Below are positions 1 through 5,799 of a stretch of DNA of 6,292 nucleotides, one piece after another. The stretch spans positions 1 to 6,292 of the forward strand of contig JAMPXL010000063.1 in the NCBI GenBank assembly GCA_023701165.1. The letters are read 5' to 3'. Every line of letters starts with the position of its first letter. The stretch's first letter is position 1. Source of the stretch: Geothrix sp. GTDB taxonomy: Bacteria; Acidobacteriota; Holophagae; Holophagales; Holophagaceae. The notes beneath the pieces were generated by a model. It was not told where the DNA came from and ran no database searches. It saw nothing but the letters and a program-made list of their open reading frames with translations. A program made the position numbers and the translations under genes.

Positions 1-1
1 A

Positions 2-124
2 CCCCCTCCAGTTGAGCCCGCCCGCATCGAGTTCCAAACCGCCGATCCCACCATCCGCATCATCTGGCTGGCCCGCGCCACGCCCCTTCCCGAAGCGAAC
101 CCATCCACCCAGGAGGCACCATGA
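2..124 (+). CDS. C-terminal end of an upstream gene, possibly a zinc-finger (zf-HC2-like) anti-sigma factor; 5' end missing
   Basis: An open frame runs from the left edge for 40 codons and stops at a TGA overlapping the ATG of the next gene (ATGA at 121-124). The visible tail contains [18 protein letters not shown] followed by a Pro/Ala/Glu-rich end. From memory, a terminal pattern of 'acidic/aromatic strand, then D-P-x-(I/V)-x-I-(I/V)-W' closes many acidobacterial anti-sigma factors with a zf-HC2 domain. The zinc-finger part would lie outside the window, so this assignment is inference from a short tail. The stop-start overlap indicates translational coupling with the exported protein downstream. 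The frame has coding character and carries the AGGAGG ribosome site of the next gene inside its last codons. It could equally be an unrelated protein; that it is a real gene end is more certain than its function. Confidence 0.55.
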   Translation, partial: PPPVEPARIEFQTADPTIRIIWLARATPLPEANPSTQEAP

Positions 125-954
125 ACGCCCTGCGCACCCTCGCCATCGCCGCTCTGCTGGCCGCGTCCGTCCCGGCGTTTGCGCAGCAGGCGGCCCCCGC
201 TCCCAAGGTTGCGCCAGCCAAGGATCCCGAGCCGGATCCGGCCATCCTGCGGGCCATGAAGAGCAAGCTCTTCGTCATCCACCATCTGGACCCCGCCCAG
301 CTGGCCCAAGGCCTGATGCCGCTTCGCAGTGGCACGTCCGGTTCTGCCATCAGCTGGACCAACAGGGACAACTTCAACACCCTAAGCGCGCGGGATTTCC
401 CGGAGAACCTGGCCGTCATCGAAGAGGCCATCAAGCGGCTGGATGTGCCTTCCCAATCCAGGAAGGCCGCGGATGTGGAACTGACCCTCCATGTACTCTT
501 CGCCTCCAAGGGGCCGGTTGCCGAGGCGAGCCTGCCGGCGGATCTCCAGGAAGTCGTGAAGCAGCTCAAGAACACCCTCGCCTACCGTGGCTACGCGCTC
601 GCCGCCAGCTTAGTCCAGCGGGTGGGCGTGAACGGCGACCGGACCATCTACGGTCGGGGGCAGCTCGAAGTCGACACCCTCGCGCCTGAGAAAGCCAAGG
701 ATTCCCAACTGCTTTTCGTGGACTGGGAATCCGACAAGGTCCTGAGCCTGGAGCCTGAATCCGCCGGACCCGGGCGCTATTCACTCCGCAAATTCTATTT
801 CCTGCTCCGGGAACGGCGCGGTGCCGAAAGCCTGGAGTTAGCGCGCATGGGATCGGACATCAACTTGAAGGAAGGCGAAAAAGTAGTGGTCGGCACGACT
901 GTGGTCAAGGACCGCGGCCTCATCGTTGTCCTCAGCGCCCGGCGGGTGAACTAA
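121..954 (+). CDS. Exported protein with secretin N-domain-like region, function unknown
   Basis: This 277-residue protein starts at an ATG preceded by a strong AGGAGG (111-116), 4 nt away. Residues 1-21 form a Sec signal peptide: a short basic start, a hydrophobic Ala/Leu core, and AFA before QQ as the likely signal peptidase I site. A Pro/Ala/Lys-rich linker follows to about residue 43. Residues 49-110 look like a secretin N1/NolW-type repeat: a beta strand (KLFVIHHLD), helix ([11 protein letters not shown]), then [20 protein letters not shown], the usual 'D-x-P-x-N-L-x-x-I-x-x-x-I-x-x-L-D' ending. Residues 118-165 ([30 protein letters not shown]) and 249-275 ([25 protein letters not shown]) resemble the beta-rich second half found in acidobacterial homologues encoded beside sigma/anti-sigma genes. 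There is no secretin pore domain, so it is probably a periplasmic or outer-envelope accessory protein. It is coupled to the upstream gene by ATGA. The role is inferred; no catalytic motif is visible. Confidence 0.85.
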   Translation: MNALRTLAIAALLAASVPAFAQQAAPAPKVAPAKDPEPDPAILRAMKSKLFVIHHLDPAQLAQGLMPLRSGTSGSAISWTNRDNFNTLSARDFPENLAVIEEAIKRLDVPSQSRKAADVELTLHVLFASKGPVAEASLPADLQEVVKQLKNTLAYRGYALAASLVQRVGVNGDRTIYGRGQLEVDTLAPEKAKDSQLLFVDWESDKVLSLEPESAGPGRYSLRKFYFLLRERRGAESLELARMGSDINLKEGEKVVVGTTVVKDRGLIVVLSARRVN

Positions 955-969
955 GCGGGAGTGGCCCAG

Positions 970-1021
970 ATCCCCTTCATCCCGGCTCATCCAGTTTCCT
1001 TTTAGCCAGGATGAAGGGGAT
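970..1021. repeat. Inverted repeat between convergent genes, made of GGATGAA-type units; possible bidirectional terminator
   Basis: A perfect 13-nt inverted repeat (ATCCCCTTCATCC at 970-982, GGATGAAGGGGAT at 1009-1021) is extended inward, past one mismatch, by GGCT (984-987) pairing with AGCC (1004-1007). This leaves a 16-nt loop. The right arm continues as three 9-nt tandem units beginning GGATGAAGG, GGATGAACA and GGATGTGAA (1009-1035). It lies in the 98-nt gap between two genes whose 3' ends face each other, where a shared terminator would be expected. Neither strand has a U-tract after the stem, so it is not a classical intrinsic terminator. The repetitive make-up suggests a dispersed intergenic repeat family. 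Confidence 0.6.
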
Positions 1022-1052
1022 GAACAGGATGTGAAAAGAGCGGGAGCCCCGA

Positions 1053-1826
1053 TCAGCGCAACTCCGCCAGCAATTCCGGCTGCACACCCCGGGTGCCCGC
1101 CACCAGGTTCCCGCTCTGGAACCAGCCCTGCCCGCCGTCCCAGTCCGTGATCACGCCGCCGGCCTCCTGCACCAGCAGGGCGCCGGCGGCGAAGTCCCAG
1201 GGCTTGAGGCCCAGCTCGAAGTAGCCATCGAAGATGCCGCAGGCCACGTGGGCCAGATCGAGGGCGGCGCTACCGGCGCGGCGGATGCCCTTGGCCCTCG
1301 GGAACACGCGGCCGAGGGCGGCGTTGAAGGCCGGCCAACGCTCGCCCAGCTGGAAGGCGAAGCCCGTGGCCAGGAAGGCGCCATCCAGCCCGGCCTGCTG
1401 CGACACGCGCATGGATTGGCCGTTCCAGGTGGCACCCAGGCCCCGCACAGCCAGGAAGCAGTCCTCCCGCAGGGGGTCCAGCACGCAGCCCACCACGGGG
1501 CCTTCCGCGTCCCACAGGGCCACGGACACGCACCAGTGGGGGAAGCCCTGGACGAAGTTCAGCGTGCCATCGAGCGGATCCACAATCCATCGGCACTCGG
1601 CGTCTCCAGTGGCCCCGCCCTCTTCACCCACGAAGCCGTACTGGGGAAAGCGGAAGTCCAATTCGGCGCGGATGGCGGACTCGGCGGCGCGATCAGCGTC
1701 GCTCACAACGTCGTTCTTGGTCTTCTCGGTGATGGTGGCCGGATCGAGCTTCCGGAAATACCCGAGGAGCACCTTCCCGCCGGCCTGGGCCGCAGCCAGG
1801 CAGGCATCCCGTTGCGCGTCATACAT
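1053..1826 (-). CDS. suhB: Inositol monophosphatase family protein (SuhB-like sugar/inositol phosphatase)
   Basis: This 257-residue cytosolic enzyme is of normal family length. It belongs to the Mg2+-dependent, lithium-sensitive phosphatase family that hydrolyses inositol-1-phosphate and related sugar or nucleotide monophosphates. Both metal-site motifs are intact: VGEEGG at residues 66-71 and WIVDPLDGTLNFVQGFP at 80-96 (the D-P-L-D-G-T core, D83 and D86). The C-terminal motif KPWDFAAGALLVQEAGG (208-224) contributes a further Asp (D211). VSDAD at 41-45 is also typical of the N-terminal half. The resemblance is to the SuhB/IMPase branch, but HisN-like or CysQ-like activity cannot be excluded, so the symbol is provisional. 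The ATG lies 1 nt after the TGA of the SDR gene, so it is the third, translationally coupled gene of the minus-strand operon; GGGAG a few bases upstream is a weak ribosome site. The gene ends facing the exported-protein gene across the inverted repeat. Confidence 0.9.
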   Translation of the reverse strand: MYDAQRDACLAAAQAGGKVLLGYFRKLDPATITEKTKNDVVSDADRAAESAIRAELDFRFPQYGFVGEEGGATGDAECRWIVDPLDGTLNFVQGFPHWCVSVALWDAEGPVVGCVLDPLREDCFLAVRGLGATWNGQSMRVSQQAGLDGAFLATGFAFQLGERWPAFNAALGRVFPRAKGIRRAGSAALDLAHVACGIFDGYFELGLKPWDFAAGALLVQEAGGVITDWDGGQGWFQSGNLVAGTRGVQPELLAELR

Positions 1827-1827
1827 G

Positions 1828-3321
1828 TCAGGCTCCCGGAGATGAGGATGCCACGGCCGCCTCGGCGCGCTTCTTCAGCGCGCGGATCATGCCGGGAAAC
1901 ACGAACAGGTGGAACGGGAGCATCGCGTACCAGTAGATGAGGCCGAGGACACCGTGAGGTTCGAAGAAGGCCATCTGTTCCAGCCGCGAGCCCTCCCCTT
2001 CGGGCCGCACCGTGAATTGGAGCCACGCCCGCCCATCCAGCTTCATCTCGGACCGGAGCCGGAGGAGACGATCTTCCTCCAGGGCCTCCACCCGCCAGAA
2101 GTCCACGGGATCGCCCACGCGGAGCTGCCTCGGATGGCGGCGGCCCCGGCGCATGCCCATGCCCCGGAAGGCCCGGTCCAGGAGGCCCCGGACCTGCCAG
2201 AGCCAGTTGCCAGCGGGCCATCCGTTCTCTCCGCCCAGGGCGCAGAACGTGTCGAACACCGCGTGCGGCGGGGCCTTGACGTGCCGATGGTGGCGTTCCA
2301 GGAACATGCCCTCGTGGGAACCCAGGACCTGCTCCTCCTGCTCCCGGGAGAGGCTCGTGGCCCAGGTGGTCTCCACCGCATCCTCGTCCAGGCGCTCCAG
2401 CGCCAGGGCCAGGGCCTCCTTGTAGGCCATGGGCCGCACCCGGAAGACCTCCAGGGCCCGTGGGTCGCGAACCACCACCTCCGTGGTGATCCCTTCGATC
2501 AGGGGCTTCACGAGCTCCAGCGGAATCGGGGTGACCAGATCCACCCACAGCGCCGACAGGATCGGCAGCGGCACCCGCATGGGGATGATGAGGCGCCGCA
2601 GGCCCCGGGCCTCGGCGTAGCCCAGCATCATCCGCCGGTAGTCGAGGACGTCCCGGCCCCCGATCTCGAAGATGCCCGACACATCCGGGTGCTCCAGAGC
2701 CTCGATGAGGTAGCCCAGCACGTTGCGCACGCCGATGGGCTGGCACCGGGTGTTGACCCAGCGCGGAGTGATCATGATGGGCAGGCGCTCTGTCAGGTGG
2801 CGGATCATCTCGAAGCTGGCGCTGCCGCTGCCCACGATGACCGCGGCCCGGAACTCCAGTACGGGCACCCCCGTGGAGCCCAGGGCGGCCCCCACCTCCT
2901 GCCGGCTGGCAAGGTGCTCGCTCCGCTGGCGGGCAGGATCTCCCAGGCCCCCCAGGTAGATGATCCGCTGCACGCCGGCCTTGGCGCAAGCCGCCGCGAA
3001 GATCAGGGCATGGCCCAAATCCCGGTCGCGGAAGTCCGGGCGGTCCTCCCCCATGGCGTGGACCAGGTAGTAGGCCTGGGATACACCCTTCAGGGCCACC
3101 GCCAGCGAAGCGGGATCACCCACGTCCCCCTTCATGGCCTCCACGCCCGGCCAGGTGCGCCCGGCGAGCCGGTCGGGGTTGCGCGCGAGACAGCGGACGC
3201 GATGGCCTTCGGCGAGCAGGCGGGGCACCAGGCGGCCCCCGATATAGCCCGTGGCGCCGGTCACGAGGATGAGCGGTCTGCCGGGATCCATCAGGCTGGC
3301 GCCCGTGGCCTGGGGCGTCAT
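1828..3321 (-). CDS. NAD(P)-binding SDR-family protein with C-terminal DUF2867 domain
   Basis: This 497-residue protein has two parts. Residues 17-240 or so are an atypical extended Rossmann domain: TGATGYIGG at 21-29 is the dinucleotide-binding glycine motif, RCLARNPDRL (43-52) the cofactor-specificity strand-helix, and YYLVHAMG (84-91), IYLGGLGD (121-128) and FRAAVIVGSGSASFEMIRHL (157-176) are hallmarks of the NmrA/YbjT-like group. Residues 345-490 are a DUF2867 domain with GGENGW (363-368), WLWQVRGLLDR (373-383), MRRGRRHP (390-397) and GDPVDFWRVE (403-412). It ends in a hydrophobic, aromatic-rich segment at about 456-477 (GVLGLIYWYAMLPFH) that may associate with the membrane. The substrate is unknown; the fold is related to ligand-binding SRPBCC domains by inference. 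A classical YxxxK pair is not evident; SEHLASRQEV (134-143) occupies that area. The start overlaps the stop of the upstream gene (ATGA on the minus strand), supporting this ATG, although M11 (just before DPGRPLILV) is a possible alternative. Confidence 0.92.
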   Translation of the reverse strand: MTPQATGASLMDPGRPLILVTGATGYIGGRLVPRLLAEGHRVRCLARNPDRLAGRTWPGVEAMKGDVGDPASLAVALKGVSQAYYLVHAMGEDRPDFRDRDLGHALIFAAACAKAGVQRIIYLGGLGDPARQRSEHLASRQEVGAALGSTGVPVLEFRAAVIVGSGSASFEMIRHLTERLPIMITPRWVNTRCQPIGVRNVLGYLIEALEHPDVSGIFEIGGRDVLDYRRMMLGYAEARGLRRLIIPMRVPLPILSALWVDLVTPIPLELVKPLIEGITTEVVVRDPRALEVFRVRPMAYKEALALALERLDEDAVETTWATSLSREQEEQVLGSHEGMFLERHHRHVKAPPHAVFDTFCALGGENGWPAGNWLWQVRGLLDRAFRGMGMRRGRRHPRQLRVGDPVDFWRVEALEEDRLLRLRSEMKLDGRAWLQFTVRPEGEGSRLEQMAFFEPHGVLGLIYWYAMLPFHLFVFPGMIRALKKRAEAAVASSSPGA

Positions 3322-3986
3322 GCGGGCACCAGGTCCGCGAAGATGAAGCCGTCGCGTTCCACGACCTCACCCCGGCCCACGGGGATGGGGGCCCGGAACA
3401 TGGGCCCATCGGAAACGAAAGTGTGGAACTCGCCCCGCTCGCCACAGGGATCCACGGAGGAGGGCAGCTCCGCCAGCAACCGGCCGTCGAAATCCCGGCC
3501 CGCGAACGCGGCGTCCAGGACCCGGGGGTCCACACAGGTCAGCACCGCCTTCAGGCCGCCAGCCACCATCTCCCCGGCCAGGGCCCCGGTTTCCCGGCCC
3601 CACAGAGGGAACAGGGGTGTGAGCCCCGTGCCTGCCAGCTTCTGGATGCGGTAGTCCCGCACATCCTCCAGGAACAGATCCCCGAAGGCCATGGCTTCGA
3701 TGCCTTCGGACACCGCCCGGGCACAGGCCTGGGCCATGAGGGCCTCGTAGGCCTCGTTGGGGCAGGGCCAGGGCAGCGGCACCTTCCAGAGGGGCAGGCC
3801 CGCGGCTTCCGCCTGGGCCTCCAGCAGCGTCTCCCGCACGCCATGCATGGCCACCCGGTCGAAGGCCGCATTGGTCGTGGTGAGCAGGCCCACCACCTCC
3901 ACCTGGCCCATCTGCCGCAGGACGTGCAGGGCCCAGGCGGCGTCCTTGCCGCTGGACCAGCTCAGGAGGGTCTTGGTTCCGGCCAT
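3318..3986 (-). CDS. Dph6-like ATP-pyrophosphatase (diphthine--ammonia ligase family), bacterial type
   Basis: This 222-residue protein of the PP-loop, adenine nucleotide alpha-hydrolase-like superfamily is the first gene of the minus-strand operon. The N-terminus has the PP-loop: LLSWSSGKDAAWAL, with SSGKDA at residues 11-16. The C-terminus has the family signature GERGEFHTFVSDGPMF at 182-197. MHGVRE, around residues 47-52, and FGDLFLEDVRDYR in the middle are also typical of this family. In archaea and eukaryotes Dph6 amidates diphthine on elongation factor 2. Bacteria lack diphthamide, so this homologue must act on another substrate, which is unknown; annotation as diphthine ligase would be misleading. 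I chose ATG 3986 because the PP-loop begins a few residues later as usual. The longer frame from 4043 would reach within 2 nt of the divergent nfu start and adds an unconserved-looking leader. Its TGA overlaps the start of the SDR gene. Confidence 0.88.
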   Translation of the reverse strand: MAGTKTLLSWSSGKDAAWALHVLRQMGQVEVVGLLTTTNAAFDRVAMHGVRETLLEAQAEAAGLPLWKVPLPWPCPNEAYEALMAQACARAVSEGIEAMAFGDLFLEDVRDYRIQKLAGTGLTPLFPLWGRETGALAGEMVAGGLKAVLTCVDPRVLDAAFAGRDFDGRLLAELPSSVDPCGERGEFHTFVSDGPMFRAPIPVGRGEVVERDGFIFADLVPA

Positions 3987-4045
3987 GTCCAAGGATACGT
4001 GTCGAAAATCCTGACGAATTTGGTAAACTTTAACGGGAGCCATCC
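3987..4045. promoter_or_regulatory. Divergent promoter region between the Dph6-like operon and nfu
   Basis: These 59 nt must hold the promoters of two divergent transcription units. They contain the most AT-rich stretch of the window, about 4003-4033. For nfu, GGGAG (4035-4039) sits 6 nt before the ATG at 4046 and is a good ribosome site. No convincing -35/-10 pair is visible. On the minus strand a TATCCT (complement of 3992-3997) lies 5 nt before the ATG at 3986, and there is no clear ribosome site. This position would fit a leaderless transcript but has no good -35 partner. The exact promoters are therefore unassigned. Confidence 0.45.
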
Positions 4046-4591
4046 ATGCCCAAGGTCATCAACATCGAACCCACCCCCAATCCCGACGCCCTGAAGTTCC
4101 TGGTGCATCCGGCCATCCTCAAGGCCGGGTCCCGGTCCTTCAAGGACTTCGGCGCGGCCGTGGGCGATCCGCTGGGCTCGGCGCTCTTCGGCCTGGGGCA
4201 TGTGACGTCCGTGTTCTACATGGACCGCTTCGTGACCGTGAACAAGGAGCCGTCCGCGGACTGGAGCGACCTCATCGATCCCATCTGCGAATCCATCGAG
4301 GATCTGAAGCTGCCGGAAAACGACACCGGCGACGCGGCGGGCCTCACGCCCGGCGGCGATGCCGACGCCACCCTGGAGCGCATCAACCACCTGCTGGACA
4401 CCCGCATCCGGCCCGGCCTGGCAGGGGACGGCGGCGGCCTCGAGGTCATCTCCTTCGACGGCCAGACCCTCCAGATCAGCTACCACGGCGCCTGCGGCTC
4501 CTGCCCCTCCTCCACCAGCGGCACCCTGCGCTACATCGAGGGGCTGCTGCAGGAGGAGATCAGTCCCAGCCTCCGCGTGGTGAGCTGGTGA
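4046..4591 (+). CDS. nfu: Nfu-type iron-sulfur cluster scaffold/carrier protein (Nfu N-terminal domain + NifU C-terminal domain)
   Basis: This 181-residue cytosolic protein assembles or carries Fe-S clusters and hands them to apo-enzymes. Residues 1-90 are the Nfu N-terminal domain: IEPTPNPDALKFL (7-19) is its signature, with GDPLGSALFGLGHVTSVFYMDRF (40-62) downstream. A short acidic/glycine linker (91-105) leads to the NifU C-terminal domain at about 107-178. That domain contains RPGLAGDGGGLEV (122-134) and the cluster-ligating CxxC in GACGSCPSS, with C150 and C153. The two-domain order matches mitochondrial NFU1 and many bacterial homologues; it is not the E. coli NfuA layout, whose N-terminus is a degenerate A-type domain. 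The ATG follows GGGAG at the right spacing. In characterised systems Nfu proteins support lipoyl synthase and aconitase; the substrate here is not shown. The last ~35 nt of the gene recur in the spacer downstream. Confidence 0.94.
   Translation: MPKVINIEPTPNPDALKFLVHPAILKAGSRSFKDFGAAVGDPLGSALFGLGHVTSVFYMDRFVTVNKEPSADWSDLIDPICESIEDLKLPENDTGDAAGLTPGGDADATLERINHLLDTRIRPGLAGDGGGLEVISFDGQTLQISYHGACGSCPSSTSGTLRYIEGLLQEEISPSLRVVSW
4555..4589 (+). repeat. Direct repeat copy A, the 3' end of nfu
   Basis: Thirty-five nucleotides beginning GGAGATCAGTCCCAGCCTCC and running to the first base of the nfu stop codon. They match 4662-4695 at 33 positions, differing by one deleted base and one G/A change. This copy encodes the C-terminal residues ending SPSLRVVSW of the scaffold protein, and the preceding Nfu sequence is normal for the family, so it is likely the original copy. 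Confidence 0.85.
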
Positions 4592-4596
4592 ACCGC

Positions 4597-4629
4597 CCGT
4601 CGGAGGGCTGGCCCTCCATCCTTGGACGG
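4597..4629. other. Hairpin 1 downstream of nfu
   Basis: GGAGGGC (4602-4608) and GCCCTCC (4611-4617) form a GC-rich stem with a very short loop. CCGTC (4597-4601) and GACGG (4625-4629) can extend it across a 7-nt bulge. It starts 5 nt after the nfu stop codon, where a terminator or 3'-end-stabilising hairpin is expected. No U-run follows, so an intrinsic terminator is not clearly supported. Confidence 0.55.
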
Positions 4630-4632
4630 CAC

Positions 4633-4660
4633 CTCGGTCATGGCCGCAGGCCATGCCGAG
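4633..4660. other. Hairpin 2 downstream of nfu
   Basis: CTCGG (4633-4637) plus CATGGCC (4639-4645) pair with GGCCATG (4649-4655) plus CCGAG (4656-4660), giving a 12-bp stem with one bulged T and a GCA loop. It sits immediately upstream of direct repeat copy B. Together with hairpin 1 it makes up nearly all of the sequence between the two direct-repeat copies. No U-tract follows. Confidence 0.6.
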
Positions 4661-4661
4661 T

Positions 4662-4695
4662 GGAGATAGTCCCAGCCTCCACGTGGTGAGCTGGT
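4662..4695 (+). repeat. Direct repeat copy B, displaced copy of the nfu 3' end in the spacer
   Basis: Thirty-four nucleotides, GGAGATAGTCCCAGCCTCC onward, repeat copy A 107 nt further downstream with one deletion and one substitution. Read from 4668 it still spells SPSLHVVSW followed by TAA (4695-4697), the same peptide as the nfu C-terminus with Arg changed to His. The remaining spacer, 4698-4767, shows no clear promoter or gene; its last part carries the GGAG ribosome site of the next gene (4758-4761). Confidence 0.85.
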
Positions 4696-4767
4696 AAGCC
4701 TTCTCGAACCCCGCCCTTGCGCCATGGGAAAAGCCCGGCACCCTAGGGGTACCTTCTGGAGACACGT

Positions 4768-5769
4768 GTGAGCCCAGGCAAGGCGGTCAAGCGACGCAGC
4801 GCGAAGGCCGATCACTTGGCCGCCCTGGCGGATCTGCTGAATGCCAGCCGGACCGAACCGGCCCGGCTCTTCGAGCACGGCCTCGCCCTCCTGGTGGACC
4901 GCCTCGGGGTGGACCGCGCGCTGCTGACACGGGTTTCGGCCCTGGGCTACGAGGTGTTCTGGTGGGCCGTGGCCGACGGCGCCAGCATGGAAGGGGTGTT
5001 CGAAGCGCCGGAAAAGGGCTTCTGCCCCTGGGTCATGGCCCACCCGGACCGCCCGCTGGCCATCCACGACGCCGCGGCGGATCCGAAGTGGCGGAAGAGC
5101 ACCGGCCTGCTCGACCTAGGCATCCGCGCCTACGCCGGGGTGGCCCTGAAGGAGGGCGAGCGCGTGGTGGGAACGCTTTGCGTGCAGCATCGCGCCCCCC
5201 GGGCCTTCGATCAGGGCCAGACGGCCCTGCTCCGGGCCATGGGCCACCTCATGGCCCGCACCCTGGAATCCGAGAACCTGAAGCAGGAACTCCGCAGCGC
5301 CATGGACGCCCTCGAACTCAGCGGCGCCATCGTGGAGGACAGCGCCCTCCAGAGCATGCGTTCAGGCCTGCCCAACCGGCACTACCTCGACATCTGGCTG
5401 CGCGTCTCGCTCTTCATGGCGCGGCGCCGCAAGGAACCCATGGCCCTGGCCCTCTGGTCGCAGCCCATGGCCACGGGCACCAAGGGCCGCCTCGCCGCCG
5501 CCGCCGCCCACCTTCGGGGCGAGGACCTGATCATCGAGCTGTCGGCGGACCAGTATCTGCTGATCATGCCCCACACCGGCGTGGAGGGCGCGGAGATCCT
5601 GATTGCGCGGCTCCGCGAGCTGCTCGGCCAGCATCCCACCGGCGCCACGCTGTGGCACCCGGATGGCGATGACATGACCTTGAAGTCGGCTTTGACCCGC
5701 GCCGCGAAAGCCTTCACGGACGCCACCCGTGACGGCGCGCCGCTGATCTGGAACCGCATCCTCGAGTGA
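4768..5769 (+). CDS. GAF-domain protein with degenerate C-terminal GGDEF domain
   Basis: This 333-residue soluble protein starts at GTG, with GGAG (4758-4761) 6 nt upstream. Residues 15-168 are a GAF sensory domain: a helix (HLAALADLLN), strands around RALLTRVSA and YEVFWWAVAD, then FCPWVMAHPDRPLAIHDAAADPKW (85-108), GIRAYAGVALKEGERVVGTLCVQHRAPRAF (118-147) and a closing helix. A helical connector (169-195) leads to a GGDEF-like fold. It retains the entry motif GLPNRHYLDIWL (200-211) and the strand-helix after the active loop (YLLIMPHTGVEGAEILIARLREL, 263-285). The active-site motif G-G-D-E-F is replaced by S-A-D-Q-Y (259-263). The usual metal-binding D-x-D-x-F-K-x-x-N-D stretch is shortened to LALWSQPMATGTKG (227-240). 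It is therefore very unlikely to make cyclic di-GMP and may bind a ligand or partner instead. There is no membrane segment or DNA-binding domain. The GAF ligand is unknown. Confidence 0.85.
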   Translation: MSPGKAVKRRSAKADHLAALADLLNASRTEPARLFEHGLALLVDRLGVDRALLTRVSALGYEVFWWAVADGASMEGVFEAPEKGFCPWVMAHPDRPLAIHDAAADPKWRKSTGLLDLGIRAYAGVALKEGERVVGTLCVQHRAPRAFDQGQTALLRAMGHLMARTLESENLKQELRSAMDALELSGAIVEDSALQSMRSGLPNRHYLDIWLRVSLFMARRRKEPMALALWSQPMATGTKGRLAAAAAHLRGEDLIIELSADQYLLIMPHTGVEGAEILIARLRELLGQHPTGATLWHPDGDDMTLKSALTRAAKAFTDATRDGAPLIWNRILE

Positions 5770-5782
5770 GCCGCGGCATGCG

Positions 5783-5799
5783 CGCTGGCCCGCCCAGCG
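5783..5799. other. Small hairpin after the GAF gene
   Basis: CGCTGG (5783-5788) and CCAGCG (5794-5799) form a 6-bp GC-rich stem with a 5-nt loop, 14 nt after the stop codon of the GAF gene. No U-tract follows. It could slow polymerase or protect the mRNA end, or it may be chance in GC-rich DNA. The rest of the 90-nt gap to the E1 gene holds no gene that I can support. Confidence 0.35.

Noticed and set aside
12..689. A 225-codon plus-strand open frame overlapping the exported-protein gene
   Set aside because: The protein in the 121-954 frame has a signal peptide, ribosome site and domain features; this frame gives Arg/Pro/Ser-rich low-complexity sequence.
1703..2989. A 428-codon minus-strand open frame in another register of the SDR gene
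   Set aside because: Its Gly/Pro/Arg-rich translation shows no domain except a fragment of the IMPase sequence read out of context; it is a shadow of the two real genes.
1909..3654. A 581-codon open frame on the plus strand
   Set aside because: It is antisense to the SDR-DUF2867 and Dph6-like genes, which have clear family motifs. Its translation is a low-complexity His/Gly/Pro/Ala-rich product typical of GC-rich shadow frames.
4555..4697. Possible CRISPR repeat pair
   Set aside because: There are only two copies, spaced 107 nt apart; one is coding sequence of nfu, and no further units or cas genes are present.
4741..4756. CCCTAGGG and GGTACC palindromes before the GAF gene as an operator
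   Set aside because: They are short adjacent restriction-site-like palindromes with no second copy near a recognisable promoter; too weak to call.
3962..4765. A 267-codon minus-strand open frame across nfu and the hairpin spacer
   Set aside because: It is antisense to nfu, which has intact Nfu_N and CxxC motifs. The part over the spacer only reflects the repeated and hairpin sequence.
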